The position numbers and the translations under genes are program-made. The notes under the pieces are model-generated. The model searched no databases. It was not told the origin of the DNA and saw nothing but the letters and a program-made list of their open reading frames with translations. From Actinobacteria bacterium 69-20 (lineage in GTDB: Bacteria; Actinomycetota; Actinomycetes; Mycobacteriales; Nakamurellaceae): a stretch of 47,752 nucleotides of DNA. The stretch spans positions 1-47,752 of the forward strand of contig MKSW01000031.1 in the NCBI GenBank assembly GCA_001897425.1. The letters are read 5' to 3'. Numbering within the stretch: position 1 is the stretch's first letter; each line of letters begins with the position of its first letter. This document shows, one piece after another, positions 1 to 8,155 of the stretch.

Positions 1-32
1 AGACGGTAGCCCGCGCGCCCACCGATCGTTCA

Positions 33-38
33 TATTAT
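33..38 (+). promoter_or_regulatory. possible -10 box of the RNB ribonuclease gene
   Basis: TATTAT lies four bases before the ATG at 43, in an AT-rich patch, and there is no Shine-Dalgarno sequence. This could be a -10 box giving a leaderless or nearly leaderless mRNA, which is common in Mycobacteriales. No clear -35 box is visible and the window begins just upstream. Confidence 0.35.
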
Positions 39-42
39 TTAC

Positions 43-1524
43 ATGCGTGTCCTTAGCTTGAAGATCGTGTTTGCACCCTCGATCCGCGCCGGAGCCGCGG
101 CCATCGACTTCGCGAAGATCCGTGCCGAGCTTCAGATCCCGGAGCACTACCCGCCGGACGCGGAGGCCGAGGCCACTGTGGCCGCTGTGGCCGCTGCGGC
201 CGCGCATCGAATGGAAGGGGCGTGGCCGGGGGCGGCGTCATACGCGGATCGTGCGGACGACCGCGATGTCGAGCTGGTCACGATCGACCCGCCCGGTGCG
301 ATGGATCTCGATCAAGTTGTGCACATCGAGTCCGCGGGCGACGGTTACCGGGTGCGGTATGCGATCGCGGACGTGACGGCGTTCGTGGCGCCGGGTGGTG
401 CCCTCGACCGGGAGAGCCGGCAGCGCGCCATGACGCTCTACAGCCCCGACATTCGCACGCCGCTGTATCCGACGGTGCTCTCGGAGGGTGCTGCGTCGCT
501 GCTGCCGGGCTCGGACCGGCCGGCGGTGCTGTGGACCATCGAGCTGGACGCCAGCGGCGAGCCCGTGCATGTGGACGTGCGCCGCAGCATCGTGCGGTCG
601 CGCGCCCGGCTCGACTACCCCGGCGCGCAGGCCGCCGCGAACGTCGGGCGGCTGCATCCGTCGATCGCCCTGCTCCCGCAGGTCGGGATGCTGCGGCTGC
701 AGGCGGCCCGGCGGCGGCACGCGATCGACCTGGACCTGCCCGACGCCGAGGTGGTGCACGACGGGGGCGGACACTGGACGCTGCAGCGGCGCGCCGCGCT
801 GCCGGTGGAGAAGTACAACGCGCAGATCAGCCTGCTGACGGGGATGTGTGCCGCGCAGATCATGCTGCGCGCGGGGATCGGGATCCTGCGCACGCTGCCC
901 CCGCCGACGCCGAGCCAGGTAGCGGCGCTGCGTCGGGCCACGGCGGTGTTCGCGATCCCGTGGCCCCGCGACGTGCCGCCCGGTGACGTGGTCAGCGAAT
1001 TGGACGCGTCGAAGCCGCGGGAGGCCGCGTTCATCGAGGATGCGATCCAGTTGTTGCGTGGTGCGGATTACACACCGTTCGACGGCATCGTGCCGAAACA
1101 GCACGAGCACGGGGGACTGGCGGCGCCCTACGCGCACGTCACCGCTCCGCTACGCCGTCTAGTCGACCGGTTCGCGACGGAAGTCTGCCTCGCCGTCCAC
1201 GCGGGACGGGCGGTCCCGGAGTGGGCGCGTCTGGCGCTGCCGGAACTGCCGGGGTTCATGACGGCCGCCGCACGTCTGACGAGCCAGCTCGAACATGCGT
1301 GCACGCAGGCGGTTTCGCAATTCCTGCTCGCCGGGCGGGTGGGGGAGGTGCTCACCGGAATCGTCGTGCAGATCGAGCCGGAGAAGGATCGCGCCACGAT
1401 CCTGCTCGACGAGCCGCCGGTGCGGGTGTACGGCCCGATCGACGGGTTCAGCGACGGGTCGCGTGCTGCGGTTCGGCTGACCGGAGTCGCCGATCACCGC
1501 ATCGACGTGATCGCCGTTCGGTGA
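43..1524 (+). CDS. RNB-domain (RNase II/R family) exoribonuclease
   Basis: Predicted 3'-5' hydrolytic exoribonuclease, cytosolic, of 493 residues. The RNB signature is at about residues 80-95 (TIDPPGAMDLDQ), giving acidic residues D82, D88 and D90; the fourth position, Asp in E. coli RNase II (D210), is Gln91 here. The later HxGL...YAHVTAPLRR motif (about residues 357-378) is the conserved catalytic and RNA-binding segment near the end of the RNB fold. The protein is shorter than E. coli RNase II (644) and has no obvious N-terminal cold-shock domains; only a small beta-rich tail follows residue 430. The ATG at 43 was chosen because a -10-like box sits just upstream; GTG at 67 is an alternative. 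The stop codon lies inside a 14-bp tandem duplication. It converges on ctaD. The family is clear; substrate is unknown. Confidence 0.85.
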   Translation: MRVLSLKIVFAPSIRAGAAAIDFAKIRAELQIPEHYPPDAEAEATVAAVAAAAAHRMEGAWPGAASYADRADDRDVELVTIDPPGAMDLDQVVHIESAGDGYRVRYAIADVTAFVAPGGALDRESRQRAMTLYSPDIRTPLYPTVLSEGAASLLPGSDRPAVLWTIELDASGEPVHVDVRRSIVRSRARLDYPGAQAAANVGRLHPSIALLPQVGMLRLQAARRRHAIDLDLPDAEVVHDGGGHWTLQRRAALPVEKYNAQISLLTGMCAAQIMLRAGIGILRTLPPPTPSQVAALRRATAVFAIPWPRDVPPGDVVSELDASKPREAAFIEDAIQLLRGADYTPFDGIVPKQHEHGGLAAPYAHVTAPLRRLVDRFATEVCLAVHAGRAVPEWARLALPELPGFMTAAARLTSQLEHACTQAVSQFLLAGRVGEVLTGIVVQIEPEKDRATILLDEPPVRVYGPIDGFSDGSRAAVRLTGVADHRIDVIAVR

Positions 1525-1543
1525 CAGCGGTTCGGTGACAGCG
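1516..1543 (+). repeat. 14-bp perfect tandem duplication over the RNB gene stop codon
   Basis: GTTCGGTGACAGCG occurs twice in tandem (1516-1529, 1530-1543), followed by a diverged third copy, GTTAGTGATCGGCG. The in-frame TGA (1522-1524) lies in the first copy. One of several stop-codon duplications in the window. Confidence 0.85.
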
Positions 1544-1584
1544 GTTAGTGATCGGCGTGCCTCGACGGCCCGACCGGGTGCGGC

Positions 1585-3339
1585 CTACTCGTGGGTGGGA
1601 ACTCCCTGGGCGGCGAGATACGCGTCGATCTCTTCCCTGGTGATCGGTTGCCAGTCGCGTTTCGGACTGTGCTCGGCCTCGGCGAGGAGCCGCTCGGCCA
1701 GCCACGGATGGTGCAGGTCGAACGCCGGCCGCTCGGACCGGATCCGCGGCAGTGCGGTGAAGTTGTGCCGCGGCGGCGGCGACGACGTCGCCCACTCCAA
1801 CGCGTTTCCATACCCCCACGGATCGTCCGCGGTGGTCACCTCGCCGTACCGCCAGGAGCGGACCAGGTTCCACACGAAGACGAGCATGGAGGCGCCCAGC
1901 ACGAAGGCAGCAATGGTGGAGAACGTGTTCAGGAAGGTGAACCCGTCCGACGGCTGGTAGTCGGGGTAGCGGCGGGGCATGCCCATGTTGCCCAGCCAGT
2001 GCTGCACCAGGAACGTCCCGTGGAACCCGAGGAATGTGGTCCAGAAATGTAGCTTCCCCAACCCCTCGTCCATGAACCGGCCGGTGAACTTCGGAAACCA
2101 GAAATAGATCCCGGAGAACGTCGCGAACACGATGGTGCCGAACAACACGTAATGGAAGTGCGCGACCACGAAATAGGTGTCGGTGACGTGGAAATCGATG
2201 CCAGGGAGCGCCAGCATCACACCGGTCAGCCCACCGAACAGGAAGGTGACCAAGAACCCGGCGGCGAACAGCATGGGGGTTTCGAAGGTGATCTGGCCAC
2301 GCCACATGGTGCCGATCCAGGTGAAGAACTTCAGCCCCGTCGGGATCGCGATGAGCAGCGACATGAACGAGAAGAACGGCAGCAGAACCGCTCCCGTGCC
2401 GAACATGTGGTGCGCCCACACCGCCGTCGATAGTGACGCGATCGCAATGGTGGCGAACACCATCCCGCGATAGCCGAAGGTCGGTTTGCGGGAGAACACC
2501 GGGATTACCTCGGTGATGATCCCGAAGAACGGCAACGCGACGATGTACACCTCGGGGTGCCCGAAGAACCAGAACAGGTGCTGCCAGAGGATGGCGCCCC
2601 CGTTGGCCGGGTCGAAGACGTGGGCACCGAAGTGGCGGTCGGCTTCCAGCCCCAGCAGCGCCGCGGTGAGCACCGGGAACACGATGAGCACCAGGATCGC
2701 TGTGATGAAGATGTTCCAGGTGAAGATCGGCATCCGCCACATCGTCATGCCCGGCGCGCGCAGACAGATCACCGTGGTGATCATGTTGACGCCGCCGAGG
2801 ATCGTGCCGAGGCCGGACACCGCCAGGCCCATGATCCACAGGTCGCCGCCGACCCCCGGCGAGTTGGTGGCATCGGCGAGCGGTGTGTAGGCCGTCCAGC
2901 CGAAAGCCGCGGCGCCACCCGGGGTGACGAATCCCAGCATCGCCGTGATGGCGCCGAACAAGTACAGGAAGTACGCGAACGCGTTGAGCCGGGGGAACGC
3001 AACGTCCGGTGCGCCGATCTGCAGTGGCAGCACCAGGTTTGCGAAGCCGAACACGATGGGTGTCGCGTAGAACAGCAGCATGATCGTGCCGTGCATGGTG
3101 AACAGTTCGTTGTACTGCTCGTAGGACAGGAACTGCATGCCCGGCCGCGCCAACTCGGCCCGCATGAGCATCGCCATGAATCCGCCGATCATGAAGAACG
3201 ACAGCGTCGTGGCCATGTACATCATGCCGATCGCCTTGGGATCGGTCGTCCGCAGATAGTTCAGGAACTTCGACCCGCGCGGCACATGCTCGTACGGGTA
3301 GGGGCGAGATGCGACCGGTCGATTGGCGATCGCCGTCAT
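1585..3339 (-). CDS. ctaD: cytochrome c oxidase (aa3) subunit I
   Basis: Catalytic subunit of the aa3 terminal oxidase: it binds heme a and the heme a3/CuB centre, reduces O2 to water and pumps protons in the cytoplasmic membrane. The 584 residues show the full haem-copper oxidase pattern of twelve membrane segments. Diagnostic motifs are the [13 protein letters not shown] segment, with the His and Tyr of the CuB site, the HHMFGTG loop, and HFHYVLFG carrying the high-spin heme and CuB-side histidines. The ATG at 3339 follows GGGAGG at a good distance. It converges on the RNB gene and has its own 5' region. In M. tuberculosis ctaD is remote from the other cta/qcr genes; here it is 8 kb from ctaC. 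A shared 11-bp motif upstream (see the 3427 entry) may link its control to ctaC. Confidence 0.97.
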   Translation of the reverse strand: MTAIANRPVASRPYPYEHVPRGSKFLNYLRTTDPKAIGMMYMATTLSFFMIGGFMAMLMRAELARPGMQFLSYEQYNELFTMHGTIMLLFYATPIVFGFANLVLPLQIGAPDVAFPRLNAFAYFLYLFGAITAMLGFVTPGGAAAFGWTAYTPLADATNSPGVGGDLWIMGLAVSGLGTILGGVNMITTVICLRAPGMTMWRMPIFTWNIFITAILVLIVFPVLTAALLGLEADRHFGAHVFDPANGGAILWQHLFWFFGHPEVYIVALPFFGIITEVIPVFSRKPTFGYRGMVFATIAIASLSTAVWAHHMFGTGAVLLPFFSFMSLLIAIPTGLKFFTWIGTMWRGQITFETPMLFAAGFLVTFLFGGLTGVMLALPGIDFHVTDTYFVVAHFHYVLFGTIVFATFSGIYFWFPKFTGRFMDEGLGKLHFWTTFLGFHGTFLVQHWLGNMGMPRRYPDYQPSDGFTFLNTFSTIAAFVLGASMLVFVWNLVRSWRYGEVTTADDPWGYGNALEWATSSPPPRHNFTALPRIRSERPAFDLHHPWLAERLLAEAEHSPKRDWQPITREEIDAYLAAQGVPTHE

Positions 3340-3391
3340 GAAGGCCTCCCGTTGTCAGGCGGTGCGCACCCGCGTCCAAGGCACTCTTCCC

Positions 3392-3421
3392 GTATTACGC
3401 CCCCCACTCCGAAAGAATCAA
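3392..3421 (-). promoter_or_regulatory. candidate ctaD promoter
   Basis: On the minus strand TTGATT (3421-3416) is followed after 18 bases by TAATAC (3397-3392), about 50 bases before the ctaD ATG. This resembles a housekeeping sigma promoter. The -10 match is imperfect, so this is a candidate only. Confidence 0.35.
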
Positions 3422-3426
3422 GACCA

Positions 3427-3441
3427 TCTGTCAGATTGACA
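3427..3441 (-). promoter_or_regulatory. AATCTGACAGA motif and TGTCA/TGACA palindrome upstream of ctaD
   Basis: The ctaD-sense strand reads AATCTGACAGA (3437-3427), identical and in the same orientation to 11245-11255 upstream of ctaC. It overlaps a palindrome, TGTCA-GAT-TGACA (3429-3441), and ends five bases before the candidate -35 box, a position typical of activator sites. The regulator is unknown. Confidence 0.45.
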
Positions 3442-3481
3442 TGCGTTTCTCGTCTTCGTCGGCGCGTGGCAGGCTGGAGCC

Positions 3482-3709
3482 ATGGGTGACGAGGTCGGGC
3501 GCACAACGGCGTGGTACTACTGCCTGCGCCATCACACGGTCGAGCCGGAAGGCGTGTGCAAGGCGACGGACCGCCTAGGCCCGTACCCGGATCCGGACGC
3601 CGCCGCGCACGCGCTCGAAACCTTTCGGGAACGCGAGGAGCGACTCGAGGCCGAGGACCGGCAGTGGGCCGAGGGCACGGACGGGGGTGCGGGTCAGGCG
3701 GCGGGGTGA
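3482..3709 (+). CDS. small conserved actinobacterial protein with WYYC-x2-HH motif
   Basis: A 75-residue acidic protein with a WYYCLRHHTVEP segment at residues 11-22, one further Cys (C26), a DRLGPY segment and a charged C-terminal helix rich in Glu and Arg. I recognise it as a small family common in Mycobacteriales, in which the N-terminal WYYC-(x)n-C part is followed by a helix. Some databases label such proteins SPOR-like, which the sequence does not strongly support. No signal peptide or membrane segment. The ATG has GGAG five bases upstream. It precedes the lipoprotein peptidase by 55 bases. Function unknown; the Cys/His pattern could suggest metal or nucleic-acid binding, but this is a guess. 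Confidence 0.7.
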   Translation: MGDEVGRTTAWYYCLRHHTVEPEGVCKATDRLGPYPDPDAAAHALETFREREERLEAEDRQWAEGTDGGAGQAAG

Positions 3710-3764
3710 CGGTGCGCGGTGGGGTGCGGTGGCTCCGTGCCGGGCGCCGTCATGATCGGATGGC

Positions 3765-5525
3765 ATGATCGCCAGCATGCGTTTCCCTCGCGAACAGCGT
3801 CATGATCGTTTCGGCCGTTTCCGAACCGGCCAGATCGGTCGGCGGCGCATGCTCGCGGTCGGCGCGGCCGCGGCACTCCTCGTCACGTCGTGCAGCAGCG
3901 CGCTGAGCGGCACGCCGATCCGGGCGGACCAGGTGTCACCGAGCACATCGCCGACGAGGAGCGGGCCTGCCGGGAGCGAGCCGACGAACCAGATCACGGA
4001 ACCCGCGACTCCGGGAAAGGGCGGGGGCACCTCGTCGTCATCAGCGGGCGCTACGGGGCTGGACAGGTTCTACAGCCAGACGCTCAGCTGGGGAGGCTGC
4101 GAACCGTACGCGATGACGTCCGGAGACAAGGCGCCCTACGCGAGTTCCAAGGTGCAATGCGCCCGCCTCACGGTGCCCCTGGACTATGCGAAACCCGACG
4201 GCACCACGATCACCCTGGGCGTGCTGCGCCAGCAGGCGAGCGGCAAGAAGATCGGGTCGGTGGTCTTCAACCCGGGCGGGCCGGGAGCGTCCGGCATGTC
4301 GATCGTGGCGACGCTCGCCCAGTACGGCGTCGATCCGGGACTGGCCGCGCGCTTCGACTTCGTCGGGTTCGACCCGCGCGGTGTCGGCGCCTCGCAGCCC
4401 GCGATCTCCTGCCAGACCGGCCAGCAGCGTGACAAGGACCGGGCGGAGAACTGGCCGGGATTCATGCCGACGCTCACGCCGGCGGACGTCGACGCCGCCA
4501 ACAAGGTGTCCAAGACGTTCGTCGCCGACTGCCTCGCGACGATCTCCAAGGAGGGCGTCGACGGTACCGCGTTCCTGGCCCAGGTCGGGACGACCGACGT
4601 GGCAAAGGATCTCGACGTGCTGCGGGCGGTGCTCGGGGACAAGAAGCTGACCTATGTCGGATGGTCCTACGGCACGAGCATCGGCACGCAGTATGCCGAG
4701 CAGTTCCCCGGCAACGTGCGCGCCATGATCCTGGACGGCGCCGTCGACCCGGCAGTCGATTCCGCGACCGACAGCCTGCAGCAGACCAAGGCGTTCCAGC
4801 AGGCCTTCAACGATTTCGCAGCGTGGTGCGCGAAACGGCAGGGCTGCCCCTGGACCTCCGCCGCGGACGCGAATACGCGCTTCCAGGACCTCGCGCAGCC
4901 GCTCATGGACACCCCGCTGAAGCTGTCCGACGGCCGGGTGCTGAGCTTCCTGGACGCGACGACGGGGGTGGCCCTCGGCCTGTACTCCGATGCGTCCTGG
5001 CCGTCGCTGCTTTCGGCGCTGAACGACTTCGTGCACGGCAGCGGGGATGCGCTGATGGCGATGGCCGATCAGTACAACGACCGGGACGACTCCGGGCACT
5101 ACAGCAACCTTCTCGAGGCGTTCACGGCGATCCGCTGCATGGATTCGAACCGGATCACGGATCCGGAAAAAGTGATCAAGCTGAACCAGGAGTTGATCAA
5201 CGCATCGCCGTTCCAGGACAACGGGCAACCCGCGGCGGCGGTGTTCGACGTGTGCGCCTATTGGCCGGTGCCGCCGACGATGCTGCCGCACACGCCTAAT
5301 CCGAAGGGGCTGGCCCCCGTGCTGGTGATCTCGACGACGGGCGATCCGGCGACGCCGTACGAGTCGGGCGTCAACCTCGCCAAGGACCTGAAGGGCCGCC
5401 TGCTCACGGTCAAGGGAACCCGGCACACGGCGTACATGCTGGAGGGCCTGACCTGCGTCGACAAGGCCGGTGACGATTACCTGATCAACCTCACGCTGCC
5501 CAAGGAGGGCGCGACCTGCTCCTGA
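3765..5525 (+). CDS. TAP-family alpha/beta-hydrolase lipoprotein (CaeA/Hip1-like peptidase)
   Basis: Exported serine hydrolase of the tripeptidyl aminopeptidase group, predicted to be anchored on the outer face of the membrane. The N-terminus has a twin-arginine-like GRRRML stretch (25-30), a hydrophobic core and a lipobox LVTSC, with C43 as the lipidated cysteine. The mature domain has an oxyanion-hole loop NPGGPGASG, a nucleophile elbow GWSYG with Ser301, then Asp527 (TTGDPATP) and His554 (GTRHTAY) as the likely triad. The C-terminal part is the TAP-like domain. The length (586) fits M. tuberculosis Rv2223c/Rv2224c (CaeA/Hip1), which also lie next to glnA2, so the pairing is conserved. Start uncertain: ATG 3765 and 3777 both keep the signal peptide. 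Substrate unknown. A hairpin follows the stop codon. Confidence 0.88.
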   Translation: MIASMRFPREQRHDRFGRFRTGQIGRRRMLAVGAAAALLVTSCSSALSGTPIRADQVSPSTSPTRSGPAGSEPTNQITEPATPGKGGGTSSSSAGATGLDRFYSQTLSWGGCEPYAMTSGDKAPYASSKVQCARLTVPLDYAKPDGTTITLGVLRQQASGKKIGSVVFNPGGPGASGMSIVATLAQYGVDPGLAARFDFVGFDPRGVGASQPAISCQTGQQRDKDRAENWPGFMPTLTPADVDAANKVSKTFVADCLATISKEGVDGTAFLAQVGTTDVAKDLDVLRAVLGDKKLTYVGWSYGTSIGTQYAEQFPGNVRAMILDGAVDPAVDSATDSLQQTKAFQQAFNDFAAWCAKRQGCPWTSAADANTRFQDLAQPLMDTPLKLSDGRVLSFLDATTGVALGLYSDASWPSLLSALNDFVHGSGDALMAMADQYNDRDDSGHYSNLLEAFTAIRCMDSNRITDPEKVIKLNQELINASPFQDNGQPAAAVFDVCAYWPVPPTMLPHTPNPKGLAPVLVISTTGDPATPYESGVNLAKDLKGRLLTVKGTRHTAYMLEGLTCVDKAGDDYLINLTLPKEGATCS

Positions 5526-5526
5526 T

Positions 5527-5544
5527 GCTGCCCCGCTGGGCAGC
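5527..5544 (+). terminator. hairpin after the lipoprotein peptidase gene
   Basis: GCTGCCC (5527-5533), loop CGCT, GGGCAGC (5538-5544): a perfect 7-bp stem starting two bases after the stop codon and ending 20 bases before glnA2. There is no T-run. It may be a weak terminator or a processing/attenuation structure. Confidence 0.4.
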
Positions 5545-5563
5545 GACCTCATAGGGTGAGCGA

Positions 5564-6904
5564 ATGGACGGTCAGCAGCAGCATGTGCTTCGCACCCTTG
5601 AGGAGCGGGACATCCACTACGTTCGGCTGTGGTTCACCGACGTGCTGGGCTATCTCAAGTCGGTCGCGGTGGCACCTGCCGAGCTCGAGAGCGCGTTCAG
5701 CGCCGGGATCGGGTTCGACGGTTCGGCGATCGAGGGATTCGCGCGGGTCCACGAGTCGGACATGATCGCGCGGCCGGACGCGAGCACGTTCCAGGTGCTG
5801 CCCTGGGCGACCGGTGACGGCAAACCCCATTCGGCGCGCATGTTCTGCGATATCGCCATGCCGGACGGCACACCGTCATGGGCGGACCCGCGGCACGTGC
5901 TGCGCCGCGTGACCGGCGAGGCCGCTGCAATGGGATTCTCCTGTTACGTCCACCCGGAGGTCGAGTTCTTCCTGCTGAAGAACATGCCCGAGGACGGCTC
6001 GGAACCCGAACCGGCCGACCGGGGCGGCTTCTTCGACCAGGCGACCTACGATGCCGCGCCGGAGTTCCGCCGCCAGGCGATCGAGTCGCTCGAATCGATG
6101 GGCATCTCCGTCGAGTTCTCGCATCACGAGGGCGCGCCGGGGCAGCAGGAGATCGACCTGCGTTACGCCGAAGCCATCGACATGGCGGACAACATCATGA
6201 GCCTGCGGTATGCGGTCAAGGAGGTCGCGCGCACCCAAGGCGTGCACGCGTCCTTCATGCCCAAACCGTTCCCGCAATACCCGGGATCGGCGCTGCACAC
6301 GCACTTCTCGCTCTTCGAGGGCGAGACGAACGCGTTCCACGATCCGGGGCAGCCCAACCAGATGTCCGCGACGGGGCAGGCGTTCGTCGCCGGAGTGCTG
6401 CGCCACGCCCCCGAGCTCACGGCGGTCTGCTGCCAGTTCGTCAACTCCTACAAGCGCCTGGTGATGGGGGAGGAGGCGCCGACCGCGGTGTCCTGGGGGC
6501 AGGCGAACCGCTCCGCGCTGATCCGCGTCCCCAACTATTCGCCGCAACGATCCACGAGCCAGCGGATGGAGATCCGCCTGCCGGACTCCGCGTGCAATCC
6601 CTATCTGATGATCGCGGTGGTGCTGGCCGCCGGGCTGGAAGGCATCCGGCAGGGCTACGAGCTCCCCCCGGAGGCCGAGGAGGACGTGTCCTTCCTCACG
6701 CCGGCGGAACGCAAGGCGCTGGGGTATGCGGATCTGCCGCTGTCTCTGGGGTCGGCGCTCGCCGTGATGGAGTCGTCCGATCTGGTGGCGCACGCGCTCG
6801 GCGAGCACGTCTTCGAGTTCTTCCTGCGCAACAAGGCCGCCGAATGGGAGACCTATCGGCGGCAGGTCACGTTCTTCGAGCGGCAGCGCTACCTGTCGCT
6901 GTAG
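5564..6904 (+). CDS. glnA2: glutamine synthetase type I, GlnA2 class
   Basis: ATP-dependent synthesis of glutamine from glutamate and ammonium, or a side role, as GlnA2 enzymes of Actinobacteria are usually non-essential paralogues. The 446 residues contain the N-terminal beta-grasp (1-110), with GIGFDGSAIEGFA near residue 47, and the catalytic domain with the EFFLLK, HHEGAPGQQEID and HTHFSLF motifs that hold the n1/n2 metals and glutamate. The whole sequence reads as a close relative of M. tuberculosis GlnA2 (Rv2222c). The NLYDLP adenylylation site of GlnA1 is absent; the matching segment reads LTPAERKALGYADLP. The ATG follows an AGGGTGA ribosome site. The in-frame TAG lies in a 12-bp tandem duplication. 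It is encoded downstream of the TAP lipoprotein gene, as in M. tuberculosis. Confidence 0.93.
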   Translation: MDGQQQHVLRTLEERDIHYVRLWFTDVLGYLKSVAVAPAELESAFSAGIGFDGSAIEGFARVHESDMIARPDASTFQVLPWATGDGKPHSARMFCDIAMPDGTPSWADPRHVLRRVTGEAAAMGFSCYVHPEVEFFLLKNMPEDGSEPEPADRGGFFDQATYDAAPEFRRQAIESLESMGISVEFSHHEGAPGQQEIDLRYAEAIDMADNIMSLRYAVKEVARTQGVHASFMPKPFPQYPGSALHTHFSLFEGETNAFHDPGQPNQMSATGQAFVAGVLRHAPELTAVCCQFVNSYKRLVMGEEAPTAVSWGQANRSALIRVPNYSPQRSTSQRMEIRLPDSACNPYLMIAVVLAAGLEGIRQGYELPPEAEEDVSFLTPAERKALGYADLPLSLGSALAVMESSDLVAHALGEHVFEFFLRNKAAEWETYRRQVTFFERQRYLSL

Positions 6905-6968
6905 TTGTCGCTGTAGCCGGGCTGGCGGTAGCCGGCCGTGGCTGCGGCTGCGGCGTCAGGCGGCGTCA
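6894..6968 (+). repeat. short tandem duplications over the glnA2 and DUF3043 stop codons
   Basis: A 12-bp unit, TGTCGCTGTAG(T/C), is repeated at 6894-6905 and 6906-6917; each copy has an in-frame TAG, so glnA2 has two consecutive stop codons. GTAGCCGG then recurs, and GGCGTCAG is doubled just before and over the DUF3043 stop (6966-6968, minus strand). Both convergent genes therefore end inside tandem repeats. Confidence 0.75.
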
Positions 6969-7625
6969 GTCGATCGCGTCGCCGCGGTCCACCCGCGGCC
7001 GCGGGACGCGCCACTTCCGGATCAGGCACGCCCGGTTGAACGCGTAGAAGCCCAGCGCCGAGCCCTTCATCGACTGGCCCGTCTTGTCGCCCTTCGGGAA
7101 CTTCGCCCGCACCTTCCGGGACAGGCGCCTGCCGAACACCACCGAATCGGCCACGGCGGCAAGGATCATCACCATCAGCACCATCGGGCCGAACTGACTG
7201 ATGTACGGGCTCGGAACGATGAGTGTGAAGAACGACAGCAGCGCGACGGGCAGCAGCAGCCCGGCCAGATTACGGCGGGAGTCGACCAGGTCCCGCACAT
7301 AGGCACGGACCTCGCCCTTGTCGCGCGGCATGACGTAGGCGTCATCGCCGCGCATCATCCGCTCACGGCGTTCGGCGACCATGGTTCGCCGCTCGTCCTT
7401 CGTGAGCTTGCGCCCGCCCGTCGACTGCTTGGAGCGCTTGTAGGCCTCGCGCTGCGTGAGCGGCGGCGGAGCCACCGGGCCGCGGCGACGTTCCGCGTCG
7501 CGGCGCTTCGGGGTGGGGCGGCCCTTGCCCGCTGCTGGCCCCGCGGCATCCTCCGCGGTGGCCTGGTCGGCCTCCGCCGTTGCCTGGGCGGTCAGCTCGG
7601 CAGGCTTCTTGCGCAACAAACTCAC
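6966..7625 (-). CDS. DUF3043 family membrane protein
   Basis: A 219-residue protein of the actinobacterial DUF3043 family. The N-terminal half is basic and Ala-rich, with the family hallmark GRPTPKRRDAERRRGPVAP (about residues 37-55), then a Lys/Arg-rich stretch and DAYVMPRDKGEVRAYVRD. Two hydrophobic segments follow (NLAGLLLPVALLSFFTLIV and MVLMVMILAAVADSVVFG), and the C-terminus is basic. The GTG at 7625 was chosen because the upstream extension to ATG 7664 looks non-coding, and relatives known to me start near the LLRKKP segment. Function unknown. It is divergent from the Fe-S carrier gene and ends in a repeat shared with the convergent glnA2 end. Confidence 0.8.
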   Translation of the reverse strand: MSLLRKKPAELTAQATAEADQATAEDAAGPAAGKGRPTPKRRDAERRRGPVAPPPLTQREAYKRSKQSTGGRKLTKDERRTMVAERRERMMRGDDAYVMPRDKGEVRAYVRDLVDSRRNLAGLLLPVALLSFFTLIVPSPYISQFGPMVLMVMILAAVADSVVFGRRLSRKVRAKFPKGDKTGQSMKGSALGFYAFNRACLIRKWRVPRPRVDRGDAID

Positions 7626-7772
7626 ATGCCCCAGCCTAAGGCAGGCAGCGGGGCGCTCCGGCATCTGGCATCATCGTCTCGGGCGGGATCGGCCGCAGTG
7701 CGCGCGTTCCGCGCCCATCCGGCCGCAGGTCATCCGTGACCGGCCCGGGCTCTACGCGGACAGGAGTACGCC

Positions 7773-8132
7773 ATGACGACAGCACAGACCTCTACCACGG
7801 ACCGGACGCACAACGTGCGGCTGACCGAGGCGGCGGCGGCGAAGGCCAAGGCGTTGATCGACCGCGACGGCGGCACCGGGATGATGCTGCGGATGGCGGT
7901 CCAGCCCGGCGGATGCTCCGGCTTGCGCTACGAGCTGTTCTTCGACGACCGCACCCTCGACGGCGACGCCGTGGTGGAGTTCGGCGGCGTGCCGCTGGTG
8001 GTCGACGAGATGAGCAAGCCGTACGTCGACGGCGCGACCATCGACTACGCGGACACCATCGAGAAACAGGGATTCACGATCGACAACCCCCAGGCGCAGA
8101 ACTCCTGCGCGTGCGGCGATTCGTTCCACTAG
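7773..8132 (+). CDS. erpA: A-type iron-sulfur carrier (HesB/IscA/ErpA family)
   Basis: A 119-residue cytosolic A-type carrier thought to deliver Fe-S clusters to apoproteins. It has the three conserved ligand cysteines of the family: C48 in GGCSG, and C112 and C114 in SCACGDSF at the extreme C-terminus. The fold-defining region (residues 15-119) has normal family length after a short Thr-rich lead. The ATG has AGGAG seven bases upstream. adoK begins 24 bases downstream, probably in one transcript; in M. tuberculosis an A-type carrier gene also lies close to adoK. The symbol erpA is by family; IscA is not excluded. Confidence 0.88.
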   Translation: MTTAQTSTTDRTHNVRLTEAAAAKAKALIDRDGGTGMMLRMAVQPGGCSGLRYELFFDDRTLDGDAVVEFGGVPLVVDEMSKPYVDGATIDYADTIEKQGFTIDNPQAQNSCACGDSFH

Positions 8133-8155
8133 TCGCCGGGGATCGCAAGAACATC

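Noticed and set aside
5564-6904. Assignment as the main, adenylylated glutamine synthetase GlnA1
   Set aside because: The NLYDLP adenylylation motif is missing, and sequence and neighbours match GlnA2.
7736-8155. Upstream extension of the adoK frame
   Set aside because: This stretch is the A-type Fe-S carrier gene in another frame, with its three ligand cysteines and a ribosome site.
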